Of a stretch of 64,000 nt of DNA, positions 26,798 through 35,463 are shown piece after piece. Under the pieces are notes generated by a model. It did not search any database. It worked only from the letters and a program-made list of their open reading frames with translations, and was not told the origin of the DNA. Source of the stretch: Wielerella bovis (GTDB taxonomy: Bacteria; Pseudomonadota; Gammaproteobacteria; Burkholderiales; Neisseriaceae); the NCBI RefSeq assembly GCF_022354465.1, contig NZ_CP092361.1, positions 434,001-498,000 of the forward strand. Direction: 5' to 3'. Position numbers and translations under genes: made by a program. Numbering within the stretch: position 1 is the stretch's first letter; every line of letters starts with the position of its first letter.

Positions 26798-27760
26798 ATG
26801 GATAATTTATTAAAAAATGCCATCAATTCTATTGAAATTGGCGTAGAAGATTTTGAATTCAGTAAACAAGATGAGCGAAGAATTATTTCATGCACAAGAA
26901 ATATTTTTGCAGGTATTTTATTGTTATTTAAATATAAATTGGTTGAATTAAGCCCTGTAAATTCAGATGAAGTTTTAATTAAACAAAGAATTATGCCAAT
27001 ATTGGAAGATGAAAATCTCATTTGGAAAGGAGAGGGCAAAAAAACTGTTGATGTTCAGGGCATTAAAGATAGATTTAAATCTTTAAATATACATATTGAC
27101 TGGACTACTTTGGATAAAGTCAATGAATATAGAAATAATATTGAGCATTATCACAGTACTCAAAGTATAGAAACTGTGCAAGAAATGATTGCCCGAGTAT
27201 TTCCAATTATAAATTATTTTATTCATAGCCATCTGAACGAGCAGCCTGAGAATTTATTTCATCATGAAACATGGAGAAAATTATTACTTATTCAAGATGT
27301 TTATGAGCAAGAAAAAGAATTTTGTCTTACTCAATTAAAAAAATTAACTTTTTATAATAATAAAATTCTTGAAACTATTTCTAATCATACTTGCTCTGAA
27401 TGCGGTTATAGTTTAATTATTCCTAGTAATGATGAAGATACCGGTGCTGACTGTATAAATTACATTTGCAAATCTTGTAATAAAGAATGGGATTATAATG
27501 ATTTGATTGAGGAATGTTTAGATAAAAAGTACAAATCCGAATGGTGGGATTGTATTAAATATGGTGGAGAAGAGCCTGTCGTAGATTGTCCTGAATGTGG
27601 TGGTAAATATGACTACATTGAAAAATTTTGTTACCACTGCGATACAAAAATAAAAGATATTTGTCAAAATTGCGGTAATTCTATTAGTGCAAGTGAACTA
27701 GAATGTGCACCATTTTGTGGTTCTTGTTTTTATTTAATAGAAAAATTAAGTGATGAATAA
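26798..27760 (+). CDS. HEPN-like protein with six C-terminal zinc-ribbon motifs
   Basis: 320 residues from ATG at 26798, which has AGAGG seven bases before it; an ATG at 26783 is weaker. The helical N-terminal part (1-165) carries RNNIEH (112-117), the R-X4-H motif of HEPN ribonucleases. The C-terminal half has paired cysteines in CSEC, CKSC, CPEC, CYHC, CQNC and CAPFCGSC, so several zinc ribbons. It is markedly AT-rich compared with the genes on either side, suggesting separate acquisition. It lies between an RNA ligase and a phosphoesterase, two bases from the latter. RNA binding or cleavage is inferred; I do not recognise an exact family. Confidence 0.75.
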   Translation: MDNLLKNAINSIEIGVEDFEFSKQDERRIISCTRNIFAGILLLFKYKLVELSPVNSDEVLIKQRIMPILEDENLIWKGEGKKTVDVQGIKDRFKSLNIHIDWTTLDKVNEYRNNIEHYHSTQSIETVQEMIARVFPIINYFIHSHLNEQPENLFHHETWRKLLLIQDVYEQEKEFCLTQLKKLTFYNNKILETISNHTCSECGYSLIIPSNDEDTGADCINYICKSCNKEWDYNDLIEECLDKKYKSEWWDCIKYGGEEPVVDCPECGGKYDYIEKFCYHCDTKIKDICQNCGNSISASELECAPFCGSCFYLIEKLSDE

Positions 27761-27761
27761 A

Positions 27762-28421
27762 ATGGCAAAAATTTTCTTTACATCGGATTGGCATTTTTCA
27801 CATCAAAACATTGTGAAATTCTGCCCCACTTTTCGCCCAAACGCCCACAATGTGGCGGAATTGGACGAATTTTTGATTGCGCGTTGGAACGAAACCGTGT
27901 CGCCCGAAGACGTGGTTTACAATTTGGGCGATTTATCTTTCTCACATGATTTCAAACAGTTGGAGCGCGTATTATCTCGTTTGAACGGCACGCATCATCT
28001 GATTTACGGCAACCATGACGGGCAAATCCGTCAGCACATTGACCGTCTGCTCAATCAAACGAAACATGACGGTTTGCCGATGTTGTCGTCCGCGCAGGAT
28101 TATTTGAAATTAAGGCTGCCTGAAATCAATAATACTTTGATTTTGTTTCATTATCCGATTTTGGAATGGGACGGCTGCCACAAGGGTTGGTATCATTTGC
28201 ACGGGCATATTCATGACCGCGTGGCGGCGTTGCGTGGGCGCGTGTTGAATGTGGGTTGGGATTTGCACGGTCGCTTTTTGACGGCGCAAGATGTGGATGA
28301 TTTATTGCGTGATTTGCCGATGACTTCGCATTTTGGCGACAAATCAGGGGATTTTCCTGTGGCAGATGTGGCGGAAAATGCGCGGAAATTGCGTGTGATT
28401 TTAAAGAGAAATAATCCTTAA
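27762..28421 (+). CDS. Calcineurin-like metallophosphoesterase
   Basis: 219 residues from the ATG right after the previous stop; GTG at 27750 and ATG at 27753 are alternatives. The metal-binding motifs are in order: DWHFSH (D-x-H), NLGDLSFSH (GD), YGNHDG (GNHD), LFHYPILEW (H) and LHGHIHD (GH-x-H). Relatives hydrolyse varied phosphoesters. In an operon with a kinase-ligase and KptA, opening a 2',3'-cyclic phosphate to leave a 2'-phosphate would complete the pathway, but the substrate is inference. Confidence 0.85.
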   Translation: MAKIFFTSDWHFSHQNIVKFCPTFRPNAHNVAELDEFLIARWNETVSPEDVVYNLGDLSFSHDFKQLERVLSRLNGTHHLIYGNHDGQIRQHIDRLLNQTKHDGLPMLSSAQDYLKLRLPEINNTLILFHYPILEWDGCHKGWYHLHGHIHDRVAALRGRVLNVGWDLHGRFLTAQDVDDLLRDLPMTSHFGDKSGDFPVADVAENARKLRVILKRNNP

Positions 28422-28464
28422 AGGATTGTATGATTTGGAATAACTGATTGAAAATAATAAAATA

Positions 28465-29019
28465 ATGAACAAGCTAACCGAAACCAGTAAATTTTTAAGC
28501 TATATTTTGCGCCATCATCCTGAAAGCATTGGTATCATGCTCAATCAAGATGGTTGGGTGGACATTGATATTTTGTTGGCACAAGCGCAACGGCATGGAC
28601 GACATATTTCGCGTTCTTTGCTAATGGAAGTGGTTGAAACCAATAATAAAAAACGTTTTACCATTTCGGAAGATGGCAAACAAATTCGCGCCGCGCAAGG
28701 ACATTCCACCAAACAGGTTAATATCCAACATCAAGCCGTTCAGCCACCCGATGTTTTGTATCACGGCACGGCAACACGCTTTTTGCAAAGCATTTGGGCA
28801 CAAGGCTTGATTTCAGGCAGCCGTCATCATGTGCATTTGTCGGCAGACGTGGCAACCGCCAAAGCGGTGGGAATGCGCCACGGCGTGCCTGTGATTTTGC
28901 GCGTGAATGCGGCAGCGATGTGTGAAGCGGGATATGAATTTTATTTGAGTGATAATGGCGTTTGGCTGACAGAAAAAGTGCCGGCTGAATTTTTGCAACA
29001 CCTAGACAGCAAACAATAA
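28465..29019 (+). CDS. kptA: RNA 2'-phosphotransferase KptA/Tpt1
   Basis: 184 residues. The N-terminal winged part has SKFLSYILRHHPESIGI (8-24), with the signature R-H near 17-19. The NAD+-binding C-terminal lobe has VLYHGTATRFLQSIWAQGL and HVHLSADVATA, then EFYLSDNGVWLTEKVP, matching the H, R and R/K active residues of the family. It removes the 2'-PO4 left at splice or repair junctions using NAD+, yielding ADP-ribose 1'',2''-cyclic phosphate. It is 43 bases downstream of the phosphoesterase and so probably cotranscribed. Confidence 0.93.
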   Translation: MNKLTETSKFLSYILRHHPESIGIMLNQDGWVDIDILLAQAQRHGRHISRSLLMEVVETNNKKRFTISEDGKQIRAAQGHSTKQVNIQHQAVQPPDVLYHGTATRFLQSIWAQGLISGSRHHVHLSADVATAKAVGMRHGVPVILRVNAAAMCEAGYEFYLSDNGVWLTEKVPAEFLQHLDSKQ

Positions 29020-29090
29020 TTTTGCATCAAATCATTGAAAATAAAGATTTTCAGGCAGCCTGAAAATTCAAAAACAAAGGAAAATCAAAA

Positions 29091-29588
29091 ATGAAACTCT
29101 ATCAATTCTATCTCGGCATCCAAATGTCGCACGCCAATTTGGAAATGCACGATGTGCAATTTGTCGTTGCGCCCACAGCCGAAGCCGCCTTCCCCGATTT
29201 AAAGCGGATTTGGGCGCATACCGATGCGCGTTTGCATGTTGATGGTTGGCGCGAAATCAACTGGGCGGCTGGCTACGACATTGTTTTGCAAAATCAAGCG
29301 AATACCTTGCCCGAAAAATTGTTTTTTGTGAATGTGGGCGCGTATGCCGATGGGCAGTTGGCGGAATTACACGATTTTGATTTGTTTGTCGCGCACAATG
29401 AAAAAATGGCGAAAGAACAAGCCCTTGCCAAATTGCTTACCCACGCCAATCAGCAGCACAAAGACAATTTGAAAGATGTGGACAATATTTTGCAGCTCAA
29501 TCAATTTCATGGTTGGTTTGTGCATTTGCGTGCTAATCCAAATGGGCAAGCCAAAGCGATTGAATTTCAAGGATATTTGCCGATTTAA
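29091..29588 (+). CDS. DUF1543 family protein
   Basis: 165 residues beginning MKLYQFYLGIQMSHANLEMH, then DVQFVVA and a GYDIVL strand pattern typical of DUF1543. Function unknown. AAGGAAAATC lies before the ATG. It ends the run of plus-strand genes that starts with rsr, 71 bases after kptA, with an uptake sequence between, so membership of the repair operon is uncertain. Confidence 0.7.
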   Translation: MKLYQFYLGIQMSHANLEMHDVQFVVAPTAEAAFPDLKRIWAHTDARLHVDGWREINWAAGYDIVLQNQANTLPEKLFFVNVGAYADGQLAELHDFDLFVAHNEKMAKEQALAKLLTHANQQHKDNLKDVDNILQLNQFHGWFVHLRANPNGQAKAIEFQGYLPI

Positions 29589-29608
29589 TTGGTTTCAGGC
29601 TGCCTAAT

Positions 29609-29716
29609 TATAGTCGCTTAAAATAAAAATAGGACAAGGCGACCACGCTCGCCGTGTACATCTAGTACATAAGGGCGTGGGCAACGCAGTAGTATTTTTA
29701 ATTTTAAGCGACTATT
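29609..29716. mobile_element. Correia-like repeat enclosed element (A)
   Basis: About 108 bases with terminal inverted repeats TATAGTCGC... and ...GCGACTAT. The core ACAAGGCGACC ... GTACATAAGGGC matches the other elements in this window. Noncoding; positioned between the DUF1543 gene and the CPBP protease gene. Confidence 0.75.
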
Positions 29717-29753
29717 AAATAAAATTTAATTATAAATAGAGGAGAGTTATTTG

Positions 29754-30455
29754 ATGCTAAAACGAAAATCTTTAAATTGGGTTGATGTAATTGTTTTGAC
29801 TATTATTTTCTTTGGCATGGCTATTTACAGTTCAACCATACATTTTTTCACTTTGTCTGAAGCCAATCAGGTGGCGCCTCCAGATTTGAACTTTGGGTCA
29901 AGCCAAAATTGGTCTGGCATTGCTATGGAATTGGGGGCTTTATGTGTGGCTTGGTTATACTTGCAATACCGTCAGTTTGATTTTAAGATTTTGAATTTCA
30001 ATGTTAATAAATGGACTCTGCCCAAAATTGTTTTGTATATTTTGTTGGCAGGTTCGGTAGCAACGGCTTATGAAATTATGCAACAAGCTGTATTGCCACA
30101 TTGGTATCCACCAGCAGATGAAAGTACGCATTATTCCGCGACAGAACACATGAGCCAATGGTCAATATCCTTGTTTCTTTTTGCTTTATTGAATGGTTTT
30201 TATGAGGAATTGTTTTTTATTGGTTTGTTGGTATTGATAGAGAAAAAGCATTTTCCTTGGGTAATTTTGTTCAGTTTGATGGTGCGATTTGCGTTTCACA
30301 CTTATCAGGGGTTAGCGGGAGCAATGGTGATTACTACGTTGGGTATGGTGTTCTTGTTATTGCGCTGGAAATCCGATGAATTGTTACCGTTTATGTTAGC
30401 GCATTCATTTTTTGATGTGTTTGGATTAGGTTTGCCTTTGTATTTATTAGAATGA
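29754..30455 (+). CDS. CPBP family intramembrane metalloprotease
   Basis: 233 residues from ATG at 29754, after an AGAGGAGAG site. Seven or so hydrophobic segments. The CPBP/CAAX motifs are visible: NGFYEELFFIG (EE, near residues 146-156), VRFAFHTYQGL (F-x-x-x-H) and FMLAHSFFDVFG (H-x-x-x-D). Likely inner-membrane; substrates unknown. A Correia-like element lies immediately upstream and may affect its transcription. Confidence 0.85.
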   Translation: MLKRKSLNWVDVIVLTIIFFGMAIYSSTIHFFTLSEANQVAPPDLNFGSSQNWSGIAMELGALCVAWLYLQYRQFDFKILNFNVNKWTLPKIVLYILLAGSVATAYEIMQQAVLPHWYPPADESTHYSATEHMSQWSISLFLFALLNGFYEELFFIGLLVLIEKKHFPWVILFSLMVRFAFHTYQGLAGAMVITTLGMVFLLLRWKSDELLPFMLAHSFFDVFGLGLPLYLLE

Positions 30456-30467
30456 TGACGGTAAACT

Positions 30468-30600
30468 AGAGGTTCATGGCAATTCGTTTTGTGGTTATGT
30501 TTGTACTTGATAGCCTCCATTCTGTGTTCGAAATATTCGCCAATGGATTGTGTTGGTTCGCATTTTTGTCTTGAATGAAGAGCGTTACCTGCAAAATCAA
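30468..30600. repeat. Diverged noncoding repeat, copy 1
   Basis: Contains CAATTCGTTTTG, then CGCCAATGGATTG and GGTTCGCATTTTTG in the same order and spacing as 57308-57430. Moderate identity. No protein is supported. Confidence 0.45.
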
Positions 30601-30780
30601 TATTTTGCTCGACTGCTGTACTGTTATTGACTCTTAAGCTGAAACCTTTGCGAAATCGATTCAGGCAGCCTGAAAATTTGTAGGTAGGATACTTGAATCA
30701 GACAGTTTTTAAATAAAAACAAATATTTGTGAAATATAAAAAATGTCGGATGCAAGAATTCGACCTGCAGTTTCGGGTTT

Positions 30781-30834
30781 TATAGTGGATTCAATTTAAA
30801 TCAGGACAAGGCGACAGCGACTGCCGTTTACACA
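30781..30834. mobile_element. Truncated Correia-like element (D)
   Basis: Starts TATAGTGGATTCAATTTAAA and keeps the ACAAGGCGACAGCGAC core, but its right half and terminal repeat are missing. Confidence 0.65.
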
Positions 30835-30855
30835 GGTTTCAAACTTATGCAAAAA

Positions 30856-30900
30856 ATATACAAGGCAGCCTGAAAGTGGTTTTCAGGCTGCCTTGTATAT
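30856..30900 (-). terminator. Long DUS-centred hairpin after the SPOR-like gene
   Basis: An uptake sequence pair extended on both sides by ATATACA/TGTATAT gives about 20 paired bases, 22 bases beyond the SPOR-like gene stop. Confidence 0.65.
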
Positions 30901-30921
30901 TTTTGATGGATTCGTACTCAA

Positions 30922-31485
30922 TTATTTACCACAAGGAGCACGATTGAGTGAGCCATAACGTCCCACAATCCCTTGAATGGTGCTGGCATCTTGGTCGCTA
31001 ACAGACATAAATAATACGTTGATGCGAGAACCTTCGCCATCTGCTACATCAGAACGTGTCGCAGCATGTGGGAAACGACCCAATAAGCCTTTGATGCGAT
31101 GATAATCATCTTCGGGTAAGCTAACACGCGCGGAACAGTTGCGATAATTGGCTTTGGCTGTTTCGTTGCTGGTTACTGGTGGTTTGGGTTGTTGCGGTTT
31201 TACAGGTGGTTGCTGTGGTTTCACAGGCGGTTTATTGGCATTGGCTGCATTGTTTGTTTTATTTACCGCATTACCTGCCGCACTAGCCGAATTAGGTGTT
31301 GGTGTTCCACCGATTGGTTGCTGTAATTGCTGATTACCTGTGTTAATCACAATTTGCGGTTGCGCAGGATTTTGTTGTTGTGTTTGTGTATTGTGTTGTT
31401 TAGCAGGATTCAGAATTTTATTCCCAACCATGCCTGCAAATACAATAATATTGAGTGCTAACAAAGTAGCAAATAACCATTTCAT
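30922..31485 (-). CDS. SPOR-like membrane-anchored protein
   Basis: 187 residues. One N-terminal membrane helix (5-25), a low-complexity linker rich in Gln, Pro and Asn with repeats of PPVKPQQ (residues 85-102), then a domain of about 75 residues with NYRNCSARVSLPEDDYHRIK and a C-terminal APCGK, resembling SPOR peptidoglycan-binding domains. It overlaps the end of the birA-coaX gene by four bases (ATGA), so the two are translationally coupled. Periplasmic role in cell envelope inferred. Confidence 0.7.
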   Translation of the reverse strand: MKWLFATLLALNIIVFAGMVGNKILNPAKQHNTQTQQQNPAQPQIVINTGNQQLQQPIGGTPTPNSASAAGNAVNKTNNAANANKPPVKPQQPPVKPQQPKPPVTSNETAKANYRNCSARVSLPEDDYHRIKGLLGRFPHAATRSDVADGEGSRINVLFMSVSDQDASTIQGIVGRYGSLNRAPCGK

Positions 31486-33185
31486 TTTTGTTCTATCCAG
31501 TTAATCAGTCCGAAAATCACAAGATTATCTACAATTTTCACGCAGTTGTCCAAAACAAATGTAGGGGGGAGTGCGCCTAAAATTTTGGCTGCACCACCGC
31601 CTGTTAATATAATATCCACCGTTTGTTGATGATTGCGTTCTTTCAATCGCGTATGCATCAAAATGATTGAGCCACATACTGCATCTAACATACCCGTAGC
31701 GATGGCATTGGCTGTGGTTGTAGGGAAGGGGTAAAACTGTCCTTCGGGGCGATTCAAATTGGCAGTACGGTGCAATAGCGATTCTCGCATTAAATGAAAA
31801 CCAGGCATAATACTGCCACCCAAATAATGATTATCAGCCGTTAGTGCATCAATCGTAACTGCTGTACCACAACTGACAATAACACACGCATTTTGTGTGA
31901 ATCTACGGCTACCCAAAGCGCTGAACCAGCGGTCTGTGCCATGTTCCCTTGGGTTGCGGTAATGATTGGTAACACCTAATGCGTGATACATGGAGGTCAG
32001 CCATTCAATCGGGTGGGGCAGATAGCTTTGCACTAAATCTTGCTTCGCAATCCCACAAACCGCAGAACCAATAATACGCACATCGGGACGTCCCCATTCT
32101 GCCCAGTCTTGTTGTAAGCGTGATAAATCACGATAGGGTGCGTGCGTAGTGTGTACGATTTCGCCATTTTCTACCCAAGCCCATTTTAAACGACTGTTGC
32201 CAGCGTCTAATAATAAATAACGTGGAAGCAGTTTCAGGCTGCCTGAAAGTTGTTCAGGACGGCGTAAACTCACTTCGCCGTTGATAATTTCCTGCTCACC
32301 TTGTTCTGTTTGTAAACGCAGCGCACCTGTTTCGCTGATTCCCAGTATGCGTCCATAATGGATAATTTGTTCATCGTGTAACAAATAAATATATTGTTTT
32401 TGGTCACGATGTACGGCTTCATAGGCAGTCTGAAACGGTGCAAATCCAGTTTGTTCAAATTGAATCAATAAGGTGTGTATTTCTTGCAACAATTTATCTA
32501 ATAACAGGCTAGCAGGCGTATTTTTTTGCGTACAGGCAGCCTGAAAAGATGTGGCATTATCTATTTTTTCAGGCTGCATAAAATTGATGCCAATGCCAAT
32601 AATGGCATGAGTTTGTTCATTTTTGCGAACAGTTTCAATTAAAATACCGCCCAATTTGTCTAAACCAATGACCAAGTCATTTGGCCATTTGATTTGAACG
32701 TGGCAATTTAGTGCACTCAATGCACGTTGGCAGGCAAGAGCGACAATGGGTGCTAATGTACCTAATTGTGCTTGTGTTTGTGAAAACGTCCAGCCGATGC
32801 TAAACATCAAGCATTCGCCCAAATCGTGTTGCCATTTTCTCCCTTGTCTGCCACGTCCTTGCGTTTGTTGATGCGATAGCACAACATGGCGATGAATAGG
32901 GCAGCCTGAACGTGCTTTATCCAACAAAACAGTGTTGGTGGATGTCGTTTCCGATAAAACCTCTACCGTAAAATCAGTATGGGTATACTGGTCTGATAAT
33001 AATGCAATAGGACGTGTAAGCTGCCAAAAACCATCACGTTGTCGCAATAAAGGGCGCAGAGTAGGGGGTACTTGTTGCCACAAGGAATTGAGTTGTTGTG
33101 GCTGGCACATAAGTTGTTGCGCCAGTTCAGTAATGTGGTGTGGCATACCATCTGCTAACGCGACCAGCAATTTGTTTACAAGCAT
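31482..33185 (-). CDS. birA-coaX: Bifunctional biotin ligase / type III pantothenate kinase
   Basis: 567 residues. The N-terminal two thirds are BirA: a helix-turn-helix start (LLVALADGMPHHITELAQ), the ligase motif HQQTQGRGRQGRKW, KWPNDLVIGLDKLGGILIE and GIGINF. The C-terminal part from about residue 325 is CoaX: LLDAGNSRLKWAWV, GTDRWFSALG, VIVSCGTAVTIDAL and GGSIMPGFHLM. It therefore combines biotin attachment (and possible repression of biotin genes) with the first step of CoA synthesis. Such fusions are known in Neisseriaceae. Uptake sequences lie in frame at several places, including the linker. Confidence 0.95.
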   Translation of the reverse strand: MLVNKLLVALADGMPHHITELAQQLMCQPQQLNSLWQQVPPTLRPLLRQRDGFWQLTRPIALLSDQYTHTDFTVEVLSETTSTNTVLLDKARSGCPIHRHVVLSHQQTQGRGRQGRKWQHDLGECLMFSIGWTFSQTQAQLGTLAPIVALACQRALSALNCHVQIKWPNDLVIGLDKLGGILIETVRKNEQTHAIIGIGINFMQPEKIDNATSFQAACTQKNTPASLLLDKLLQEIHTLLIQFEQTGFAPFQTAYEAVHRDQKQYIYLLHDEQIIHYGRILGISETGALRLQTEQGEQEIINGEVSLRRPEQLSGSLKLLPRYLLLDAGNSRLKWAWVENGEIVHTTHAPYRDLSRLQQDWAEWGRPDVRIIGSAVCGIAKQDLVQSYLPHPIEWLTSMYHALGVTNHYRNPREHGTDRWFSALGSRRFTQNACVIVSCGTAVTIDALTADNHYLGGSIMPGFHLMRESLLHRTANLNRPEGQFYPFPTTTANAIATGMLDAVCGSIILMHTRLKERNHQQTVDIILTGGGAAKILGALPPTFVLDNCVKIVDNLVIFGLINWIEQK

Positions 33186-33343
33186 GTTGTGTACAAAAAA
33201 TAAAACATGAATTTTAACCGATTTTTACTTGTAATAGCGAAAAAATGCAGCCTGAAAATGAGTTTCAGGCTGCCTATTGGGTTTGAAGGGGAATCTAATG
33301 CAGCCTGAAAATTTTTAGGCGATAAATGAGGCTGTCAAAATCA

Positions 33344-34192
33344 TTAAGAAGTAGCGAAAGTATTGCATTGGTTAATGTCGCCCGTTTGTAAACCACGCTG
33401 CAACCATGCTTTGCGGTTGGCAGATGTGCCATGTGTATGGGTGTGTGGTACAGAATAGCCTTGTGCACGTTCTTGTAATCTATCATCACCAACCGCTTCG
33501 GCTGCGTTATAGGCCTCTTCAATATCACCTGCTTCAAATAAACCATCTTTTTGCGCATAGTATCCCCATACGCCAGCATAACAGTCTGCTTGTAATTCCA
33601 ATTTTACTGATAGTGCATTAGCTTCTCTTTGCCCAACTTGGCGTTGTGCTTGATGTACTTTTTGAATAGTTCCCATCAATGTTTGTACATGGTGTCCTAC
33701 TTCATGTGCCAAAACATAGGCAAATGCTGCATCACCTTCTGCACCCAGTTGATTTTTCATTGTGTCATAAAATGACAAATCAATGTATAACTTATTATCA
33801 CCAGGACAATAAAAAGGACCTGCACTGGCTTTCCCAGTACCGCAGGCGGTAGAGGTTGCACCAGAATAGAGCACGAGTGTTGGATTTTTATAAGTCGCAC
33901 CCATTTTTTGGAAATATGCGCCCCATACTTTTTCAGTTTCTCGTAAAACAACAGAACTGAGTTTCGCCAATTCTTGTTCTTGTGCTGATTGTTTTACAGG
34001 CGTACTTTGTTGTGTTTGTGGTGCACCAAGTTGTGGTGTTCCAACTAAACCTGATAAATCCACGCCATAATATGCACCAACCAATAATACAATAATGCCA
34101 ATTAAGCCAGTTGATTTTCCACCGCGTCCTCCGCCAGAGTTACCACGGCGGTCTTCAATATTATTACTGCCTTCCCTATCTTTCCAGCGCAT
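33344..34192 (-). CDS. ypfJ: YpfJ-type neutral zinc metallopeptidase
   Basis: 282 residues from ATG at 34192, which has AAGGA seven bases upstream; a longer frame would run into the tRNA. A Gly/Arg-rich start (MRWKDREGSNNIEDRRG) precedes one membrane helix (about 30-45). The zinc motif HEVGHHVQ lies near residue 173, followed by ELQADCYAG giving the third ligand. Envelope location is likely with the catalytic domain outside the cytoplasm; biological substrate unknown. Confidence 0.93.
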   Translation of the reverse strand: MRWKDREGSNNIEDRRGNSGGGRGGKSTGLIGIIVLLVGAYYGVDLSGLVGTPQLGAPQTQQSTPVKQSAQEQELAKLSSVVLRETEKVWGAYFQKMGATYKNPTLVLYSGATSTACGTGKASAGPFYCPGDNKLYIDLSFYDTMKNQLGAEGDAAFAYVLAHEVGHHVQTLMGTIQKVHQAQRQVGQREANALSVKLELQADCYAGVWGYYAQKDGLFEAGDIEEAYNAAEAVGDDRLQERAQGYSVPHTHTHGTSANRKAWLQRGLQTGDINQCNTFATS

Positions 34193-34210
34193 GATTATTC
34201 CTTTCGCATG

Positions 34211-34242
34211 AAAAAAGCCCAAACGATTATGTTTGGGCTTTT
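34211..34242 (-). terminator. Terminator of tRNA-Phe
   Basis: Ten perfect pairs (AAGCCCAAAC / GTTTGGGCTT) with a six-base loop and T runs on both strands, nine bases past the tRNA-Phe 3' end. It could also work on the other strand. Confidence 0.85.
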
Positions 34243-34249
34243 GAGTATA

Positions 34250-34326
34250 TGGTGGTCGGAGGCGGGATCGAACCGCCGACACACGGATTTTCAATCCGTT
34301 GCTCTACCAACTGAGCTATCCAACCG
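34250..34326 (-). tRNA. tRNA-Phe (GAA)
   Basis: Complete cloverleaf with encoded CCA. Acceptor GGTTGGA/TCCGACC (one G-U), D arm GCTC...GAGC, anticodon arm ACGGA-TTGAAAA-TCCGT with GAA, T arm GGCGG-TTCGATC-CCGCC. Confidence 0.97.
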
Positions 34327-34413
34327 ATAAGCTATGTATTAAACCATAAATAATAGTAATAGTCAAACTATTTTATGCAGAGCAAGACAAATAGTCTGAT
34401 TTATTTGCAATTA

Positions 34414-34779
34414 TTATTTGGTAATATCTACAATGCTGCGTGCCGCACGGCGTGCATCCAACAAAATCAAGCCCAATTTTGCGCTTTCTTTTGCGGTTAA
34501 GCATAAGACATTTGTACCACCTGCCTGAATCAGTAAGGTGTAACCTAATTTTCCCTTAACAATAACTTGTTCTAACTCGCCACAAGCCAATTCTTGTGTT
34601 GTGCGGTTACCCAAAGCCAGTAAGGCAGCAGACATCGCACCAACACGGTCGGCATCAATGTTGGCTGGTAACAAATGTGCAACAGGCAAGCCGTCAGTAG
34701 AAATAATGGCAGAAGATGTAATATCAACAGATGAGCTATTCAAATCGCTCAGTACGGAGGTTAAAAGTTGTTCATGCAT
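34414..34779 (-). CDS. Roadblock/LC7-domain protein (MglB-like)
   Basis: 121 residues from ATG at 34779 (an upstream TTG at 34794 is possible but GGAA is better spaced for the ATG). The roadblock fold is shown by ITSSAIISTDGLPVAHLLPA near residues 20-39, AALLALGNRTTQEL and LTAKESAKLGLILLDARRA. Such proteins act as GAPs or scaffolds for MglA-family GTPases. It is the last gene of the GTPase cluster, so it is the likely MglB-type partner of the 35464-36003 GTPase. Confidence 0.88.
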   Translation of the reverse strand: MHEQLLTSVLSDLNSSSVDITSSAIISTDGLPVAHLLPANIDADRVGAMSAALLALGNRTTQELACGELEQVIVKGKLGYTLLIQAGGTNVLCLTAKESAKLGLILLDARRAARSIVDITK

Positions 34780-34802
34780 TTTAGTTATTTCCAATCAAAT
34801 TC

Positions 34803-35462
34803 TTAAAAAGCGTTACCCAAGTTGGCTTCCGCATTGGCGGTTTGATACAGCGCACGCACTAATTGTACAAATGACTCTTTATGCAGTTGAGGTGTACCAC
34901 CAGTTACCAAGATATATTTAGCATCATTAATATAAATTGGGAAGAATGTTAATTCACTTTGACCTGTTGGGTCGCATAGACCCCATGCGTTTTGATAAAT
35001 ATTTAAGTTATTTTTAATCAATAATGCATGGCGTTCAGATAAGCGAATGGCTTCACTTGCTAAAATAGCTACTTCTTCAGCTGCTTCATGGTGAAAACCA
35101 GAGTTAGCAAAATAAAAACCATCTTGGTCGATTAATAATGCTTTTTGGCTATCTGACATATGGGGCAGCAGGTTGGATAAGGTGTCATCTTGTAAAGGTT
35201 GGACATTAACGGGAGTATCGCCACCATATAAAAACTCTAAACGTTGTAGACGGTATAGTAAATTCAATGCTGAATCTACATCGTCCGTTTCTGCCCATTC
35301 TAATAATTTGGCTTGGGTAATAGGTTCATGACCTTCAATTTTTAAGATGTTGGCTAATAATGTACGACTGGCACTCGCACTTTTATTAGCCACAGCATAA
35401 AATGCCCCAGCTGGCGTAATATGTGGGTATAAATTTGTTTGTAATGAGAGAGTAGATTCCAT
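34803..35462 (-). CDS. Conserved protein with roadblock-like C-terminal half
   Basis: 219 residues. The N-terminal half is unrecognised and mainly helical with EPITQAKLLEWAETDDVDSA. The second half, SQKALLIDQDGFYFANSGFH near residues 106-125 followed by EAAEEVAILASEAIRL, resembles a diverged roadblock domain. It starts one base before the GTPase stop and precedes the roadblock gene, so it is probably a second regulator or scaffold of the same GTPase. Function not established. Confidence 0.65.
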   Translation of the reverse strand: MESTLSLQTNLYPHITPAGAFYAVANKSASASRTLLANILKIEGHEPITQAKLLEWAETDDVDSALNLLYRLQRLEFLYGGDTPVNVQPLQDDTLSNLLPHMSDSQKALLIDQDGFYFANSGFHHEAAEEVAILASEAIRLSERHALLIKNNLNIYQNAWGLCDPTGQSELTFFPIYINDAKYILVTGGTPQLHKESFVQLVRALYQTANAEANLGNAF

Positions 35463-35463
35463 G

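Larger units (their letters stand above)
30456..30921. other. Intergenic region of repeats
   Basis: Holds the diverged repeat at 30468-30600, a lone uptake sequence near 30662, a truncated Correia-like element at 30781-30834 and the long hairpin at 30856-30900. No gene seen. Confidence 0.6.

Noticed and set aside
33295..33579. A 94-codon frame antisense-frame to ypfJ
   Set aside because: It overlaps the well-supported ypfJ gene on the same strand in another frame.
34192..34294. An extended N-terminus of YpfJ
   Set aside because: The extension would be translated from the terminator and tRNA-Phe gene, while the ATG at 34192 has a good ribosome-binding site.
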